Assembly: GCA_950022655.1 (NCBI GenBank) | Contig: OX465584.1 | Span: 50,636,723-50,700,722, forward strand | Direction of reading: 5' to 3' | Length of the DNA stretch: 64,000 nt | Origin: Alentia gelatinosa | Lineage: Eukaryota > Annelida > Polychaeta > Phyllodocida > Polynoidae | Part shown: one piece after another, positions 61,666 through 64,000 of the stretch | Position numbering within the stretch: position 1 is the stretch's first letter | Layout: each line of letters opens with the position of its first letter | Notes under the pieces: model-generated | The model's database searches: none | Told to the model about the DNA's origin: nothing | Seen by the model: the letters and a program-made list of their open reading frames with translations, nothing else | Program-made: the position numbers and the translations under genes

Positions 61666-62157
61666 ACAAAAATCGCAATCCTGAATTATGTTTGACAGAC
61701 CTGGAAACTAATCTGAGAAAGAAAATATTTACCAAGGCGAATTATATCTGTGTGTTTGACCTATACCTAAACTGTCATAATTCTCTAGAGCTCAAATCAT
61801 TTGTGAGAAGAATTTTACTATTTGAAATAAGAACTGCAGTCACTGCACTACTCAGTCAGTTTCTACACAACCTGCGGCATTGCTCAACCCTTTGCTATCA
61901 AATCTTGTTCTAGCAAACGAGTGCTCCAGTGTCAGGCTCCGTAATTCAGTCAGAAATGCACAAGTTTACAAATTTCAAATTAAGCCTGGAATATGAAAAA
62001 AGACACGACGAATACTCTGGGGGATGTTCATTGATTTATCAAATATTGCTTTATCAAATACTCCATTTGCTTTGTTTCTAAGATTATTGTGCAAATACAT
62101 GGATTATTATGTTAACACATGGAATAGCTTCTCTTTTATATTTATTTCTGTTAACAG

Positions 62158-62393
62158 GGGAAATTGGAATCTGGCACTGCCCTCTTTACAATGGAGCCAC
62201 CAATTATGGACTCAGGTGCTGGCAATGGAGCATGGATACTTCAAAATACTCTCTTATATGGCAATGCCCATGTGATCGACCTCAAGCTTCAAGCGATCCC
62301 TTGTGGAGACGAATATCTGGAAAGAATACACGAATTATCTTTGACCATTCTTCCATAGTCTGCTTTCGGAGTAGTAATTCTTCTGTGGCACAG
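62158..62393 (+). CDS. end of NIDO and first AMOP exon
   Basis: 236 nt between atttctgttaacag and gtaagc, phase 1 in, phase 0 out. It begins G-E-I-G-I-W-H-C, resembling the closing G-x-W-x-F-R strand of NIDO. It then shows C-W-Q-W-S-M-D, W-Q-C-P-C-D-R-P-Q-A-S-S-D-P-L-W-R-R, and finally I-V-C-F-R-S. The order C-x-x-W, C-P-C, Q-A-x-x-D-P-x-(F/W), C-F/C-L is the AMOP signature seen in MUC4, ISM1 and SUSD2-type proteins. AMOP is an extracellular cysteine-rich domain tied to adhesion. The phase connects exactly to the third NIDO exon (ends ...V-P-G-S-K-G). Confidence 0.85.
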
Positions 62394-62404
62394 GTAAGCA
62401 GTAT

Positions 62405-62690
62405 TATTAGGAAACGTCCTTACTGTAGACGAAACGGTTTCTGTTCGAGGTCAGTCGTCGATTTCATACTGCCTGACGCCATAGGCGGAAGGCAGTATGA
62501 AAACGGAGACTGACCGAGAACGAGAACCATTTTGTCTACAGTGAGGACGTTTGCTTATTATTATATACCTTTAATTGGTGGAAAAACGCCATTTTAATGA
62601 CATACAAAGTCGCAGTCACAGCGGGCACGAACATTACTTCACCCCTAGCAGCGGGCAGTATTTAATAGACATTCGGACATAGGTATATAA
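62405..62690. mobile_element. fold-back element just after the AMOP exon
   Basis: A hairpin at about 62415-62550 has outer arms gtccttactgtagac and gtctacagtgaggac, inner arms atttcatactgcc and ggcagtatgaaaac, and apex tgacgccataggcgga. The outer sequences attattaggaaac (left) and ttattatataccttt (right) match the shared termini of this fold-back group. It starts only about 20 bp from the splice donor at 62394. Confidence 0.75.
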
Positions 62691-63238
62691 ATAATCCTCT
62701 CTCCTCAATATAGTCTCAGATACCACAGTATAAGAATGGGATACCAGTCCACTTTACCCTAAAGTCCCTTTTCCATTAGGCAATAGAAATGACACCAACC
62801 TCTCGACTAAGGCATAGTATAAATCTGCCAATATGATGCACCAATACAATACCTGGAAGGGTTAAGTCGGTCAGTGATGCTTACCAAGAAAATATTAATC
62901 AGTGATACAACAAGTTCTTCAGATGTTTACACCTGATGACCGGTATACATTTTGCATGCACCAATGGAGTAATTCTACCTAGTTTCATTTCATTGATTGG
63001 TTCAAAAATTGGTCAGTGGTACCGGATTATACAATTTGGGGTTGGGATTTCTGCTGCGTACATTTACAGGGATCCTGTAATAATCTGCTGGCGGTCTATC
63101 ACAATGCTGTATATTATAAAAGTGTACATATTGGCTGTTTTATGCGACAGGAGAATATTCTCCGGGGATTTATGTGAATGCACTCTTCGAGTTGCCCCCT
63201 TTTTGTGAAGTTCCTAATTGTATCTCATTTTCGTGTAG

Positions 63239-63334
63239 ATCTGTTGCTACAAACGCAGCCGGGGAATTCTTGTGTCATACGAAAGTATATATGGAGGAAT
63301 AGTGTTCTATCGGCAAGGCTCGAGTTTGAAACAG
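63239..63334 (+). CDS. second AMOP exon
   Basis: 96 nt (32 codons, phase 0 to phase 0) between ttttcgtgtag and gtaaat. It encodes I-C-C-Y-K-R-S-R-G-I-L-V-S-Y onward, then G-G-I-V-F-Y-R-Q-G. AMOP domains have a Q-C-C-Y-like pair followed by a G-x-L strand in their second half, so this exon continues the previous one. The C-C pair and C-P-C pair would form the conserved disulfides. Remaining AMOP residues, and probably a VWD domain, are expected downstream. Confidence 0.78.
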
Positions 63335-64000
63335 GTAAATCATTTATATAACAATTTTAATAATTTGATTTACTCTGCTGAAATAACACGAAACATATGG
63401 TAAACGTTACATCAGATGATTATTTATCTTACCCCTGGTAGAAGTTTAGCCATAGGAATGACATTAAAAGAATATATATATGCAATGATCACCCACACAA
63501 AGTGCCCAAACTATGCCATGGTCATGGTGGAGTGACCGGAGATGAAGTCATAATCGACTGGCCAATCAGCGACCAGGATTGGAGAAAATAGGTAAGACAT
63601 GAACATGAAGATTGAATATGTACCTATCTGGATTTGTGAAATTATTCTAATTATTCTGATATTGGGATGCTATTCTAACACAGCACAAAACTTGTCATTT
63701 ACGATTGTTTACGTTGTCCGTAAACATAATCTTTTTTGGTCAATTTGGCATCTCCAACTCCTTGATCTTTTCCGTTCAGTTGATGCCAAGTTAAAGGTGC
63801 TTTTATGTTATCCTTCTGATTTACTCCTACAAACGACTAGCATTAGTGTATGTTTTAACACTGGTCGTTGGTAACTCATATCAGCATTTGCATAAACGTT
63901 CATTTATATACTTGGTATTACATTCCGCGCACTGGCATTTTAACATCGATATATATTTTTTTATCCGTTTATGTCGTAGCTTATATACATACTATGGTTC
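63335..64000. other. intron/edge sequence; possible further exon at about 63451-63594
   Basis: After ttacccctggtag one frame reads K-F-S-H-R-N-D-I-K-R-I-Y-I-C-N-D onward, with H-K-V-P-K-L-C, and ends in TAG just before gtaaga. It contains two cysteines and might be the end of AMOP, but the match is weak and the stop is unexpected. Nothing else was recognised to the window end. Confidence 0.2.

Overview
The window is animal (metazoan) genomic DNA, most likely from a marine invertebrate. Coding sequence is split into exons with GT/AG borders and separated by long AT-rich introns full of DNA transposon derivatives, a DIRS-like retroelement relic, LINE fragments, a solo LTR and fold-back repeats. 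No ribosome-binding sites, operons or other prokaryotic organisation are visible. The species cannot be named from the sequence alone.

One large plus-strand gene appears to run through the whole window and beyond both ends. In order it shows: four EGF exons (2039-5157, five EGF modules, four of them calcium-binding type); seven very long Ser/Thr-rich mucin-type exons (14413-47934, 4,676 codons without a stop); three exons that together look like a NIDO domain (49221-59919); and two exons that together look like an AMOP domain (62158-63334). NIDO followed by AMOP downstream of a Thr/Ser-rich stalk is the MUC4-type architecture. A VWD domain would be expected next, past the right edge. About 15.6 kb of coding sequence is visible. 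No signal peptide, 5' end or true C-terminus of this gene is inside the window.

The main feature is a nested tandem array at 13.7-45.7 kb. Segments of about 4.6-6.4 kb are repeated head to tail six times, and each carries one mucin exon plus flanking intron. Inside each exon a unit of about 245 residues, itself made of two related halves, is repeated 4, 2, 2, 1, 2 and at least 3 times. All seven mucin exons and all four EGF exons begin and end in phase 1, so any number can be gained or lost without breaking the frame. Each intron copy also carries a block of about 1.56 kb of GC-richer satellite-like repeats.

The introns hold identifiable mobile DNA: a solo LTR (1198-1718), a Harbinger-like MITE (6246-6561), DIRS-like RT/RNase H relics (9.6-11.7 kb), a piggyBac-like MITE with TTAA flanks (54807-55220), a pogo-like MITE with TA flanks (61260-61437), two other short inverted-repeat families, LINE 3' fragments, and several fold-back elements that share outer termini but have unrelated stems. 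A possible alternative terminal exon with poly(A) signals (12801-13009) lies between the EGF and mucin exons and would give a short EGF-only product, or mark the end of a separate gene.
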